Positions 50,205 through 62,200 of a stretch of 64,000 bases of DNA are shown piece by piece. Location: assembly GCF_964204865.1 (NCBI RefSeq), contig NC_135255.1:23217135-23281134 (forward strand), read 5' to 3'. Below the pieces are notes generated by a model. It had not been told where the DNA came from. It did not search any database and saw nothing but the letters and a program-made list of their open reading frames with translations. The first letter of the stretch is position 1. The number at the start of each line of letters is the position of its first letter. The stretch is from Styela clava. Taxonomy: Eukaryota > Chordata > Ascidiacea > Stolidobranchia > Styelidae. A program made the position numbers and the translations under genes.

Positions 50205-50540
50205 TTCTAGGTTGGGAAACGTTGTTCTATAAAAAGGGGGGAATTGTCCTCCAAAGGGAGAAGTTGGAGGTGGGACACAGTGCTAGGCGCAAAATTGCTT
50301 TTAATTTTCACTTTACAAAAAACTCGCCGTTCTTCCTAGTTTCATTGCTTGATAAGGTTGTTTCACAAAATATTTTCACTTTGTTGAGCAAGAATTGTTT
50401 AAACATAATGGAATATGGAATCTACCATTCAAAATAACACACTTTTAATACCAATGGAATGATAAACAGAGGGCCATGAGTGCTAAAAGCCCCCGGAAAG
50501 CGCTAAATAACCATTAAAGGCTGGGAGCCACTGTTCTAGA
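50205..50540. mobile_element. hAT-like remnant upstream of lectin C
   Basis: The interior (gttgagcaagaattgttt, tggaatctaccattcaaaat, gataaacagagggccatgag) matches 4600-4850. The right end is aggctgggagccactgttct. It sits at the same distance from the gene as in A and B, so it predates the gene duplication. Confidence 0.6.
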
Positions 50541-50747
50541 CAATATTCCAAATAGACTAGACACAGGCTGGATGCCAACAGTCATTCTGGCTCTAAATCT
50601 AAAATGCAGAGCATAGATGTAGCAGACTTCAGCCGGATTCCATTTGCGTGTTGTATGTGTTATCTACTGTAATTCTGTTGAGTAAGTTGTAATTTTAAAG
50701 TGTTGTATATTCATCTCAGATTAATACGAAAATTATATAAACTAACC

Positions 50748-53133
50748 ATGATCAAATATATCACCCTGTTTATATTTATTGGAATAATTACTTTGGGGAA
50801 CGCATCGGCTTTGGATAATTATGGGACAGTACTGACCGAGCAAATGAATCGATATTGCGAAACGTATATGTGTCAAGATACCGACCATACATCGCCAAGA
50901 CAACAGAGAGAGCCACGTGTTGGAAAAACTGGGCCACGGGGTCCTTCGGGAATTCCAGGAAAAGTTGGCCTGCAAGGGCCCATTGGAAATCCTGGTCCCA
51001 GTGGGCCGGAAGGAGTGCCCGGTCCGCGTGGACCTATTGGAGATTCAGGCCCCCGTGGGCCCGCTGGAGTCCCTGGCCCTCAAGGGCCCATCGGCAATTC
51101 CGGGCCACGTGGTCCTCCTGGCCAAGTAAACTACACAAGGATCGTAGAGATTGTGGAAGAAAAATTATCAAGTAATGTCATTTAATAAATTTTTATGTAA
51201 CTTAATTTACTAAAATATCAATATCACTATCCCACGCAAGTCTCATCAAGTCTTGCTGATCGAGATGTGTACTAATTTTTTTAGGGAAGTATGATCTAAC
51301 GTTGCGAAACGAAGATTGCAGCAATTTCGATACAAATAAGATGGCGTCGATTCAGACCGAGACTGGCGGTGTGTTCGAAATTAACTCACTTAAGCTAGGA
51401 TATCGACTCAATGCTTATTGCGACGTAGAAACAGACGGAGGGAAATGGATGGTAAGAAGTGGTTTCTTTCAGAATGTTTCGGCAATTTTATTTCCATATT
51501 CTTCAGTCTAAATTGGTATAACGAAGCTCATGATCTATGTGATCCTTCAGATGGATAATTAGCATCTCTATTTCCAAGGGGTTTTATAACGCACGATTTT
51601 TTCATACCGTCTAGCTTCGTATGTCTGATGTGTCTATCAGTTTGTATATAGGCGACTTAATTTAAATCCGAACGTTATATCTTGGGTAATTTCTCTATCA
51701 ATATGACACATCCAAATAAGCAAATAGGAATTTTTGCTGTAGAGAACCTTAAACATGGCAATGGCACTCCATGACTGATGGTACATGAGTGGATTATAAT
51801 TTTTGATATTTTCTGTCAACAGGTTTTCCAACGAAGGTCTAACGGAATGCTCGATTTCGCCTCGTATAACTGGGCAGATTATACAAACGGATTCGGAAAC
51901 CCAAAATCTGAATATTGGATGGGTAAGATAGATGATTATTGGAAAGAATAGACTTGTTAAAAGAAACTCTTTCAAGAAACTTTTGGTTGTTTATCATTTA
52001 TAAAGTTACATAGATAACATATCACCAGAAAACTGGGAATTCTGACAACACAACTAGATTCTATGATATATATATATTTGGAAAGATAACTGAAATAAAA
52101 CAGTTGGAATTGAATATAACTGAAGTGCAAATATTCTCTCAAAATATAGTCGCTTGTGAGTCTTGTCCAGGGTGAATTCGTGAAACACATAATAAAATAC
52201 AAGTAATTTAGAATATTTTCAAATTTGTTAGGATTGGAGACACTTCATCGATTAACATCAGACGGTGAATTTGAACTCAGAATTGATTTGGAAGATTGGG
52301 AGGGAAATAAAGCCTACGCCAAGTATTCGTGAGTATTTCATCAATTATATTTTACCCGTTTTTACAGTTGTGGGTATTGCGGACGGAGACTCCGGCATCT
52401 GAATCGGAAACGACAATTTTTGATTAAAAAAGCTGAATCATTCGGAATACTTTTCAGATTTATTTGGAAGAATTTGACTCCGGCAACTTGTCTATTATTT
52501 CAAATCCGACTTCTTATCTTTATTTCGTGTTAAATGAAAAATTTTCTGGTCGAGTAATAGCTTTGATTATGATATTGACCAAGTTGACTAAATAGGACAA
52601 AACTAAGAAATTTTCTATCGTCTCAAAAAGCCTCCTATCTATTAATGACATCTTGTTTAGAGCTTTTTTCAGATCGGGACGAGCATTTCTCGAGGCTTAT
52701 ATCGTCATATAAGTGATAAAAACTGATTTGTCGGGTTTCTGGTCTGAGTATGAAAATTCTATGTTAATGTTATGTTTATGTGTTTGAAATACTATTTTCT
52801 CATTTCAGGTCGTTTTCCATCGGATCCGCTTCTACAAAATACGAACTCAATGTTGGAGGATATTCGGGAAATGCTGGAGATTCACTTGATTTTCATAACG
52901 CAATGAAGTTTACGACGAAGGATCGGGACAATGATAGGTCTGGTCTCAACTGTGCGAGTCATTGGAACAGTGGTGGATGGTGGTTTAGTAATTGCCATCA
53001 CTCAACCCTCAACGGTAAATATATCAGTGGAGGTCAGACTAGTAAACACGCTGAAGGAGTCATCTGGTATCATTGGAAGGGAATGGATTACTCACTGAAG
53101 TTCACAGAAATGAAATTCCGTCCGAGAATGTAA
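50748..53133 (+). CDS. Lectin C: collagen/fibrinogen-domain protein with long stalk, intact
   Basis: Exons are 50748-51171, 51285-51451, 51823-51922, 52232-52328 and 52809-53133, with the same phases as B, giving 370 residues and TAA. The signal peptide differs from B at two residues. The two N-terminal cysteines are kept. The stalk has 22 Gly-X-Y triplets (residues 59-124) built from an 18-residue, 54-bp repeat beginning GPIGN/GPIGD. An NYT sequon follows. The fibrinogen-like domain starts RNEDCSNF and keeps both cysteine pairs, [12 protein letters not shown], the D-x-D-N-D calcium site followed by NCA, and GWWFSNCH. The linker before the domain is four residues longer than in B. Role inferred from the family: secreted oligomeric lectin of innate recognition. 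A stalk nearly twice as long as B's would give a taller molecule. Confidence 0.92.
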
Positions 53134-53766
53134 TAATGTCTAAACCAAGGCTGTGGAGTTAGAGTAGAATGTTAAAAATTTTCCTAAATCGGTGTTGCAA
53201 TTTTGAACAAAAATTTAATTACCATATCAAACTTATCCTGCAAAAAGTCGTTTTCCCAATTTCTTTACGTCAAAATACAAAGTTCCAAATTTTACCAGGT
53301 ACTTATCTGAAGTCAGAAGCCAAAATTTTCCAAGTTCCTAATTTCAAATTTTTCTCATTTTAATACTATACTCGGATTCTGAATTCGGTTTCTTCAATAT
53401 CTCGAACTATGATTTCCACAGCCTTTGGTAAAATGTAAATATATTTTCATTTCACAAAATCAATATTTCAATGACTTTTCACTTAATCATCTGAGATAGA
53501 GTTTTCATTTTTAATAATAAATATAACAAATACCTGAACTAACCATTTTGTCATTATTCTAAATATCCGTTTAATCTTGTATAAATACATGTAAAATTAT
53601 TTTCTGTTTGACATCTTTAAATGGTAAAATTTGAACAAAACAATTGTTTTATGTCTTGAAACTTTCATTAAATCTAGCAATTTCGTTGTTTTGAATTCAT
53701 TCAAGTTTCTTCAAATGTACATAGTAATTTTTAATCATTCAATTTTTGATAGCATGCTTAAATGTC

Positions 53767-53772
53767 AATAAA
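53767..53772 (+). terminator. Poly(A) signal AATAAA of lectin C
   Basis: AATAAA lies about 630 bases after the stop, in the same context as in A and B. Confidence 0.6.
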
Positions 53773-54590
53773 TCATGTATTAATTAGACAACATGCTAGT
53801 CAATATTTTCGAATTGAAAAACAGGAAGACTGCTGATTGCGAGCGCCAATGATGTTTGCCAATTTTAGGAATGTACTTTTGTAGTAATAGTCGTTTGCGA
53901 GAACGATATTTTGTGGGAAGTTCATTTTGCGACGATAAAGTTCCTAATAACGAACTCATTCGATAAAGCAATTTTGACAGAACGGAATTTTACAAGGATG
54001 TAATTGTGAGGAATGAAATTTTTTGGGTGAGACTTTAGCGCGAATATAGTTTTAAATGGAATGTGTACTCGGTACACATGTGCTGTCCTGTCCGTACCTA
54101 ACTTTGACTCCAATCTTTAAGTTTTGTGAAAGACTTCTGTCATTGGTGATTCGCGCTAAGCGTTTGTAACACGTGCAGTGGTGCGGCTTCACGATTAAGT
54201 GTGCTTGCCAAGTCAGTAAAACCCAACCCACCAAAGATTGAGTGTGCTGAACAATAGGTCCGATAATACAATGAAGCCAGTAAAGACCCTATTTCCCAAC
54301 AAAAATGCACGGATTGAACAGATATACTACGAAGCAGAAATACAAGACAGACTGTATCAACGGTCAATACAAGAATAGCGACGAACGTTCTAAGACGAGT
54401 TGCACGGAGTCTGCCAATATGGGTCGTATCTGACGCATTGGGCAATATATATATAAGTCGAAACCATTAAAAACAGAAAATTCCAGTTCCGTCACATTGC
54501 AACTCTGGTTACATTACGCGTGGAGGTAGGTTATGTTTCAGAGGATTGGTTGATTTCTAACTGTTCAGGGTGACTCACGGGTACTCCAAA

Positions 54591-54801
54591 ATATGTTAAC
54601 CAAGAGGGCGGACACCGGAACGTAGTATTTGTAACAGGTTAGACAACAATTTCTAATACTACGGGAGTCACTTGGCTAGTCCCGAACTCGTCATAGAACT
54701 AAAATAAGGAAAATTGGAATAAAACTATGGTATATTCCTAACCTGTTACATAAACTAAGTTCCGGTGTCCGTCATCTTGGTTCAAATATTCCTGGAGCGC
54801 C
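54591..54801. mobile_element. Palindromic MITE family 1 (duplicate of 23575-23803)
   Basis: The ends gtactccaaaatatgtt and attcctggagcgc match the copy after lectin B, with a small internal deletion. The half copy follows at 54925-55005. Confidence 0.7.
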
Positions 54802-55084
54802 GGTTCACGTAACCGTTGATCTGTTACAACCTCCACCACCAAGTACGTACAAAACGAATAATCGGTCGACTATTTTCATACTTCGCCAGGTAATCAAACA
54901 AGTGTCAGTGTTTCGCGATATGATTAAAATTATGGCCTCACCCTAACCTGGTACACATACTACATTCTGGTGTCGGTCATCTTGGTTCACATAATTAAGG
55001 AGTACAATCGTGAACGCCCTTTCACGCAAATTTCTTCCAAATTTGACCGATCTCGCGTTTCAATGTGAAAAAAAACAGAAATTC

Positions 55085-55232
55085 CATCACATCTCTGAGT
55101 AATCCATGCCAGTTCGAATTCTGGGGAGGTTAATTGAGTGCGAGAGAGTTGCTGGACTCCTCAACGTGCCAAGGAGGTTCACTTAATCACTGGTTGGCCG
55201 GGTCCGGCCCTATTCTCATACCCGACATGGAC
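55085..55232 (+). mobile_element. tRNA-derived SINE (duplicate of 24045-24205)
   Basis: The same head (ccagttcgaattctgg) and body, with small deletions near the 3' end. Confidence 0.7.
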
Positions 55233-55764
55233 TGGTACAACTAGGCCGCTTGGGAAGAGGAATGATACGATTCTAATCTGCACATATTTAAAAACAGCAA
55301 TCCCCAATCGAAATAAAACATTAGTCTTTCAACATCTCTGACAACAAGAGTTTTAGTATGAAAGTATATTTAAAATTCATTTTCTATCACACTTGATATA
55401 AAAAGATAGAATAACTGATAAAGCCAGTATTCACATTTCCACAACCTATGTTTAATACATTTAGTCTTTACAACTTTTATCTGTTAAAATCTGATTAGGA
55501 AATTTGGTAAAAATTCATGAAATAAGATTCGACTCCGACTCCACATTATTTCAACTCCAAAGTTTATGCAAATTTCAAACATATCAATATCCAAAAATAA
55601 CTTTATAAGTCTTTTTCTCAAATGGAAATTTACATCTTAAGACTTATAAGATGTTTGATAAAGATAGGCCGAAAAGACAGCAAAAAAATATCAATGAAAT
55701 AAAAAGTCGAATCAGGCTGCATAAGAATTCAATTACGAGTGAATGCAATCTGATATTATTGATG

Positions 55765-56058
55765 GCCTAAGACAGTGGTTCCCAAACTTGATTTACCGCG
55801 GGCCAAAATTAGAAGCGAAATGATAATCGCGGGCCTGGAGAGTTGAGCGCCCGCTAGGGGTCGATATCGATACGTATAATTGAGATAATTGAATTGTTAC
55901 GAATGCACCCATGCCCAAACTAGGATAATTGGCGGTATCTAAACTACAAAAAAAGCATGAAGTGTTAAACTATTATACTCAAGTTCGACAGGCCATAATA
56001 AATTGTTATGTGGGGCATAATTAGCCCGCGGGCCGCGTTTGGAACCACTGGCCTAAGA
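55765..56058. mobile_element. hAT-type MITE with 8-bp target duplication (duplicate of 24729-25021)
   Basis: The element 55773-56050 starts cagtggttcccaaac and ends gtttggaaccactg, with gcctaaga on both sides. Confidence 0.88.
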
Positions 56059-56266
56059 TAATCATTACCAACCGGGAATCCGCAAATAGATTTCAGGGTT
56101 CTCGTGAGCTCTGCAAGCATAAGATAAAAACAAATTGTATACTGAGTCGGCGACCATTCGCCACAGCGTAATACAAATCCTATTTATGTAAATGAAACTT
56201 TTAGGGTTAAGAACCACGGTCCAACTAATTGTGAGTTTGTATCGCTGAACCTGTGAAAAGTCATCA

Positions 56267-59200
56267 TTACAACACGGTATATGTAGAAGGCACAGGCATT
56301 CCTCTCTCTAACGCATGCCTCACTTCCCAACGTAGAGCAGATCGCTTTTTACTTGTCGGTACAACATAGGTGTTGGGGACGTAGATTCTTTGCGGCTTCT
56401 AGAAAGAAAACAGGTTGAAGGAATAGTGTAGAGCAGGGCTTACTCAACTGGCGGACCGCGGTCCGAATCCGGATCTTTCAAGTATCTTAAGCTGGGTCTT
56501 AAGCAAGGTCTCCCTTGAAGGGCAACGGGGCAGGTTTCTGGAGGCCACAAGAATAATCCCCGATAGGTTTAAGCACATATATATACGCTGCAATTCAATA
56601 TACCAGTATATAATGTCACGGCATTTACCACAAGTCGAGGCAGGTGCTCCATTCTTCTGGCCGGCGAACAACTTTCCGCTTCTAATTTTGGCCCCAGATC
56701 AATAAACTTTGGGGACCACTGTCTTAGATCATGGTAGTTCCTTATATTTCCACGCCCCCCTGAGGGACGTGTCCCATCGTTTGAGATTCACTGGGTTAGA
56801 CTCAACTGTATTTGCGTATACATATCTCTCGGTTAACCTCGTGCATAGCTCATGCATAAGTAGGTAGTGCCGAATGTAGCAGTGATGCCTTTAACGGCAT
56901 GCAGTCTTTAATATGTATTATAGAATAGGCAAAAATATCCCTCATTTTTGCCGAGCGATGACATGCTGGTTAAACTGCTAGACTTTAAGTCAGGGGTGAG
57001 CAACAGGCGGGCCCGCAAGGCCACAACCCGAATTATTTGGTTTGGCCCTTGTCAACACTCAGATTTTGCATAGTTAACAAATTATGCAGGAAGTCAAAAT
57101 TTCAAGTTCAAGTGCGCTATGGGTAGCAATACTAACCGGCTGTGGTTCATCCTTGTACATCATTTGGGCTTTGACTTCCCATCTTAAATCTTTATGGCTT
57201 TTCTCTCCGGGAGCTTTTATTGAATTCCATACGTCTCTGTATTGATGGTATCTACAAGATGGAAATATTTTGAGAGGATTATTCATTGTAAAGGTATCCC
57301 ATCGAAATTCTGGGTACAAGTTGCTAAAGTCCAAGTTTCATCAAATTTCTGAGTCGAGGTAGAATACTCATAAGTTCATTCGGCCCGCTGCTTTTATGTG
57401 TGACGAGTCGAGTGAATTCGCTCACAAGTCATGACTCTAGTCGATGGATTCATTAGTCACCCTCGAGTCAGAAGCCTAGTGAATGCACTCCGTTTCTAAG
57501 TCGAGTCAATGTTTCCTCGTGTCACAAGTCAAATCGAGAAAATGTACTCTCGATTCACAAGTCAAATCAACGCGTTCTCAGATTACAATTCAGGTCACGT
57601 TACTGTAATTGTGAGACAAAAGCCGAGTGAATGCACTGTCAAACTCAGAGGCCTAGTGGATGCACTTTCGATTCACAAGTCGAATCAATGCACTCTCAAG
57701 TTACAACTCGAGTCAATGTATTACCAAATCAGAAGCCAGATCAGTGTACCCCCGAGTCACAATCGAGTTATTGCACTCTTCAGGCTAAACATCTTCGTAC
57801 ACTTACTACGGGACCGCCAATTATAATACATACGAGTTTTATTGAGAGTTACTCGAATAATATTACATTCAAATTTAATGAAAATATAATTTTATCTCGA
57901 AAATCATTGGAAAATAACAAATTGGGTTTGCCGAATGGGGAAGATACTGATCCATGCAATAATGTTGCTTGTTACGTACCAGTAGTTGCCTACAGTTAAA
58001 ACGTGTCATCAAAAAGTACTCCATAAAGAGTAACCAACCTGTTAACAGGGTCTGATTTCTTGATATTCCTTGTATGAGGGTGAACTGTGTTCGGTCTGAT
58101 GTCTATAGATAGAAAACAGTGGGGTTAGGGGTGGGGTAGATCAGGGTTCCTCAAACTGGGCCACAAGCCCCCCTATAGGGCCACAGAGCGTTTTACTGGA
58201 GGGCACAAGCAAAGGGCTTCATCACTGGGTGCTATTCATGATTAGTTTACAGTACATTGATTAACACCGAAAATTTGCACCCGACACCCAAAAATTTGCA
58301 CCTGACACCCGAAAATTTGCACCCAACACCCGAAAATTTGCACCCTACACCCGAAAAATTGCACCTGACACCCGAAGATTTGCACCCAACACCCGAAAAT
58401 TTGCACCCGACACCCAGAAAATTGCACCCGACACCCGATAAATTCACTCCAAAGTGAATTTCTAAATTGAAATTCCTCAAATATTCCTAAAATGAAGCTT
58501 CATGCAAATAAAAATCACACTCACATGAAGGTAACGGTTGATCGTGAATGAAATCTTGATCCGATTTCATTCCCTGAAAAAAAAAAAGACTTGGACTTAA
58601 CAACATTGGCCACCTCACCAAGGGTGAGATAAATTGGTGAGCAATTCTGAACCAGAAAATGTCCGACAAAAACATAGTACCTCCTTACAAACTAATGGTT
58701 ACTTTCACAAAGCTTTGTTCGTAATAAAAATCTTAAGAAAATATTTCTCAGATTTACTCAGACATAAGTGAAACTTATCGTTTGACTGGCCGAAGTCATT
58801 AAATCTCACAAGCTGAGTCATTTTAGCCCGCTGCTGTGAAAAACTACAAATTGAGTCATTGGCAATGACTCATTGCACTCACAAGTCTTGTAATTGCACT
58901 TACAGGTCGAGTGACCCACCCAGTCGAAAATAACCAAAAACTATTGCGTGACTCACTAAAGGCCTGGCTGTATGAGGTCTAGGTGGGAGCATTGTTGCCA
59001 AGCGTTCCCGATCGTAACTGACCGCCATGTCATCCATGGAAATGTCGTGAAGTCTGTAAGAATTTTCGTTCATCCCGTCCGCAACTAACGACTCATCGAA
59101 GACCGCAGATTCTCCATTTTGTTGTTTTCTAAAAAAGCAACAATTTTGAGACATTTTGACTCGATAATTCGATATTAGACTTTTGATTTGAAATACAATT

Positions 59201-62200
59201 ACTAAAACTAGGGCGAAAACATATATTTCACAATTTCGAAGAACACATAGGATCTGAGAAAAGGCGCGCTTACATAACAATACCGACTTCGAACACAAAA
59301 CCAGAAAAGTGACGTGCTTGTATAACAATGCCGACTTAACAGGTTGGCAAAAAATTTGAATATTATGAAAAAGAATGCGACTCACAAGCTTAAAATTTTG
59401 GACGCCCTGTTCTAGAGCATATTCAAAATTAGGGCGGAAAACTCTTCCATAAAAACTTGCTTGATAGCTTGCCTACTGCCTTGTTTAGAGTGAAGATATA
59501 GAAATACCCACCTTAGAACTTTCCTGCGTCTGATGACTCTCCTTTCTGAGCTTGTTGGTAATTCATGCGTGACACTGGTTGTTGGGGTTACCGGTGTGAT
59601 GTCACCGGTAGTTTGAAATCTACCTTGAGAAGTGATGTCATCGCTGTTGCTAGGGTAACCAAAAAATCCTGTGACCTCATCATCGTTATCGTGACGATCA
59701 TAAGATGTGGGAATATCATTATTTGTTGTAATTGTAGCAGTGAAATCACGAGGTTGTCGTGGCAACTGTGACTCATCACTGCTACCTAGTGGGGAGTCAT
59801 CCACAGTTTTTACGTGAGTTTCAGGTGAAGTGTCAAGGCCGCTAGACGAGGAGAAAGCTGTCGTTGTACGGGTCTGTCCCGAAGTTCCCAGTGTTGATGG
59901 AGCCATTCGACGAGGAGAAACCTATAAAAAGAAATTACGTTATACCCAGGGATTGTTTTAAGCAGTGCGAGGGGTCGAATAAATAATGCCAAACTTGTAA
60001 AATACTAACAAACTTATTAATACCACTCAGTGGGGCAGTGAGAATTTTTTAAATCGAAGGTGTGCTTAGTACAAAGCTGAACCGAGGAAATTCAAGTCTT
60101 CATAAACCAGCTGTTCCTAACCTGGGGCAAGTGGCCCAATGAAGGGGCCACAGATCACTTGGAGGGGGGCCACAATGCTAGAGAAAAAATGATTCTACTT
60201 TTCCCTCTTAACAAGTAGGCTACCAATCAAAATAACACTATGAATGCCACTGGAATGATAAACAGTGGGCCATGTAGGATAAAAGCCTCCCTTGTGTAAA
60301 GATGGAAAATGTTACAAAAATAGGTGCAGAATATGTGAACCAATATGGCGGACACCGAAACGTAGTATGTGTACCAGGTTAGGCCATAATTTTATTCCAA
60401 TTCTCTATATTTTCGTTCCATTATGAGTTCGGGGACTAGCCAATTGACTCCCGTAGTATTTGTACCTGAAATTATGCCCTAACCCTAACCTGTTACACAT
60501 ACTATGTTCCGGTGTCCGTCATCTTAGTTCACATACTACCAAAAATAAATGTGTATTAAAATTTCTACAGTCATTACCTGGATATGGGGTTGATATCTGG
60601 ATACGTTTGGTTTGGGCATCGACGGTTCCCCTTGTCTCTGGTTTGAAGGACTTGAGGGAGCGTCTGAATAAAGAAAAAACTGTTTGAATATCCTGTATTC
60701 ATGAATTGATCAGGATAAGACATGTTAAGGAAAGCTGTTAAGACGAATAGATCATACAACATACCACGGCGTCTCGTCCGGTTACCAGTCCATGTCAGGT
60801 ATGGGATTAGCTAGCAAGGTATTTTTCTCATATGCATGGACTTAATGGTAGATGAAGCCATAACCGACCAGTGGATAAGTGAACCACCCTATGGCGGTGA
60901 GGAATACAGCAATCCTCTCGCACATAAATATCCCTGGCTATCACTTCCAGACTTACATAATACAAAATGTTACAGAAATATATTCGTGTTAGTGTGCAGC
61001 AAGATCTTCAAATCGAACTATTCTGAACAATGCCAAAAATATCTAGAGAGATCAATTGATTATATATATTTTTATGGCATTGTTCCTCTGTAACGGAAAT
61101 CGTACCAGAATTTGTGCTCGGTGATGAATTCCCGGTGAACTATGAAGAACTTCCGCTTGATCGATCATGCTCAACAAGTCTTTGAGATTTGCAAAACAAA
61201 ATAGGATATTTAGTGCGCCATAAAAGCGCGCCACACCGCCAAGTCGAGAATAGGGTACTCGAGTAGTATATGTATGTACCAGTACCAGGTTAGGGTTAGG
61301 CCATAATTTTATTCCGATTTTCTATATTTTAGTTCTATTACGAGTTTGGGGGCCTTCTGTGTTAGCCAAGTTAATATACTCCCTGCCCATAGGTTTCAGT
61401 CCCGTCACACAACTTGATGTAAAGTAAGCTAACAAAATTAGTTACCTCCATATTGATACACATACTTCTGGAGCACCAAATAATGTTTGAGAATTATCCA
61501 ACAGTAAATACCGATACACTTCTGGAGCGCCAGAATAGGAGCGGTGGTTTACCATATGATCAAGTCATGTATTGGCTTTCACAAGACCAACTGTGAAAAA
61601 TCTAAATCTATTACAGTACGGATATTACAACTCCAGAACTCAGCCATTACACAAAAAAGATAGACAGATTTATTTTGAAAGCTCCATAATATAAGCCTAC
61701 ACTTATTAGAATGGAGAATTCAGGTCTCCTGAAGGGCTGACGGCTAACTCGCCATGGACCACTCGCAGGTTAGCCTCCATGGCGAGTTAGCCTCCACCCT
61801 CCAGAAGTACGCGCCCTCAAGTACTTCTAGTGGGCGTAGCGCAACGATTTTTGTATATAATATTCCCTCAAGTACTTCTAGTGGGCGTAGCGCAACGATT
61901 TTTGTATATAATATTCCTAACCCTCACCTGCGCACGTCACCCAAAAATTACATCACTGCGAAGTCACAATTGCGTCATAGAGCTTGCTAAAGTATAGCTA
62001 CGATCGTCCAAAATAAACTATAATGAACTCATTAACGCCAGTGATCTCTCTCTCTCTCTCTCTTATCGTTATCGTTACGATGACAAAACATGAGAAATAG
62101 CTTGCTCGATTTTGGATGATTGTTTGCGCGACCATCCGTATACTTTGGAGGGCCGTATTACGTTTCTGCAAATTGGCAGTGATAAAATTGTATTGTATTG

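Noticed and set aside
58242..58480. Gly/Cys-rich frames on the - strand resembling a structural protein
   Set aside because: They are translations of the 21-bp minisatellite in HYLS1 intron 6. The counterpart intron has a single unit.
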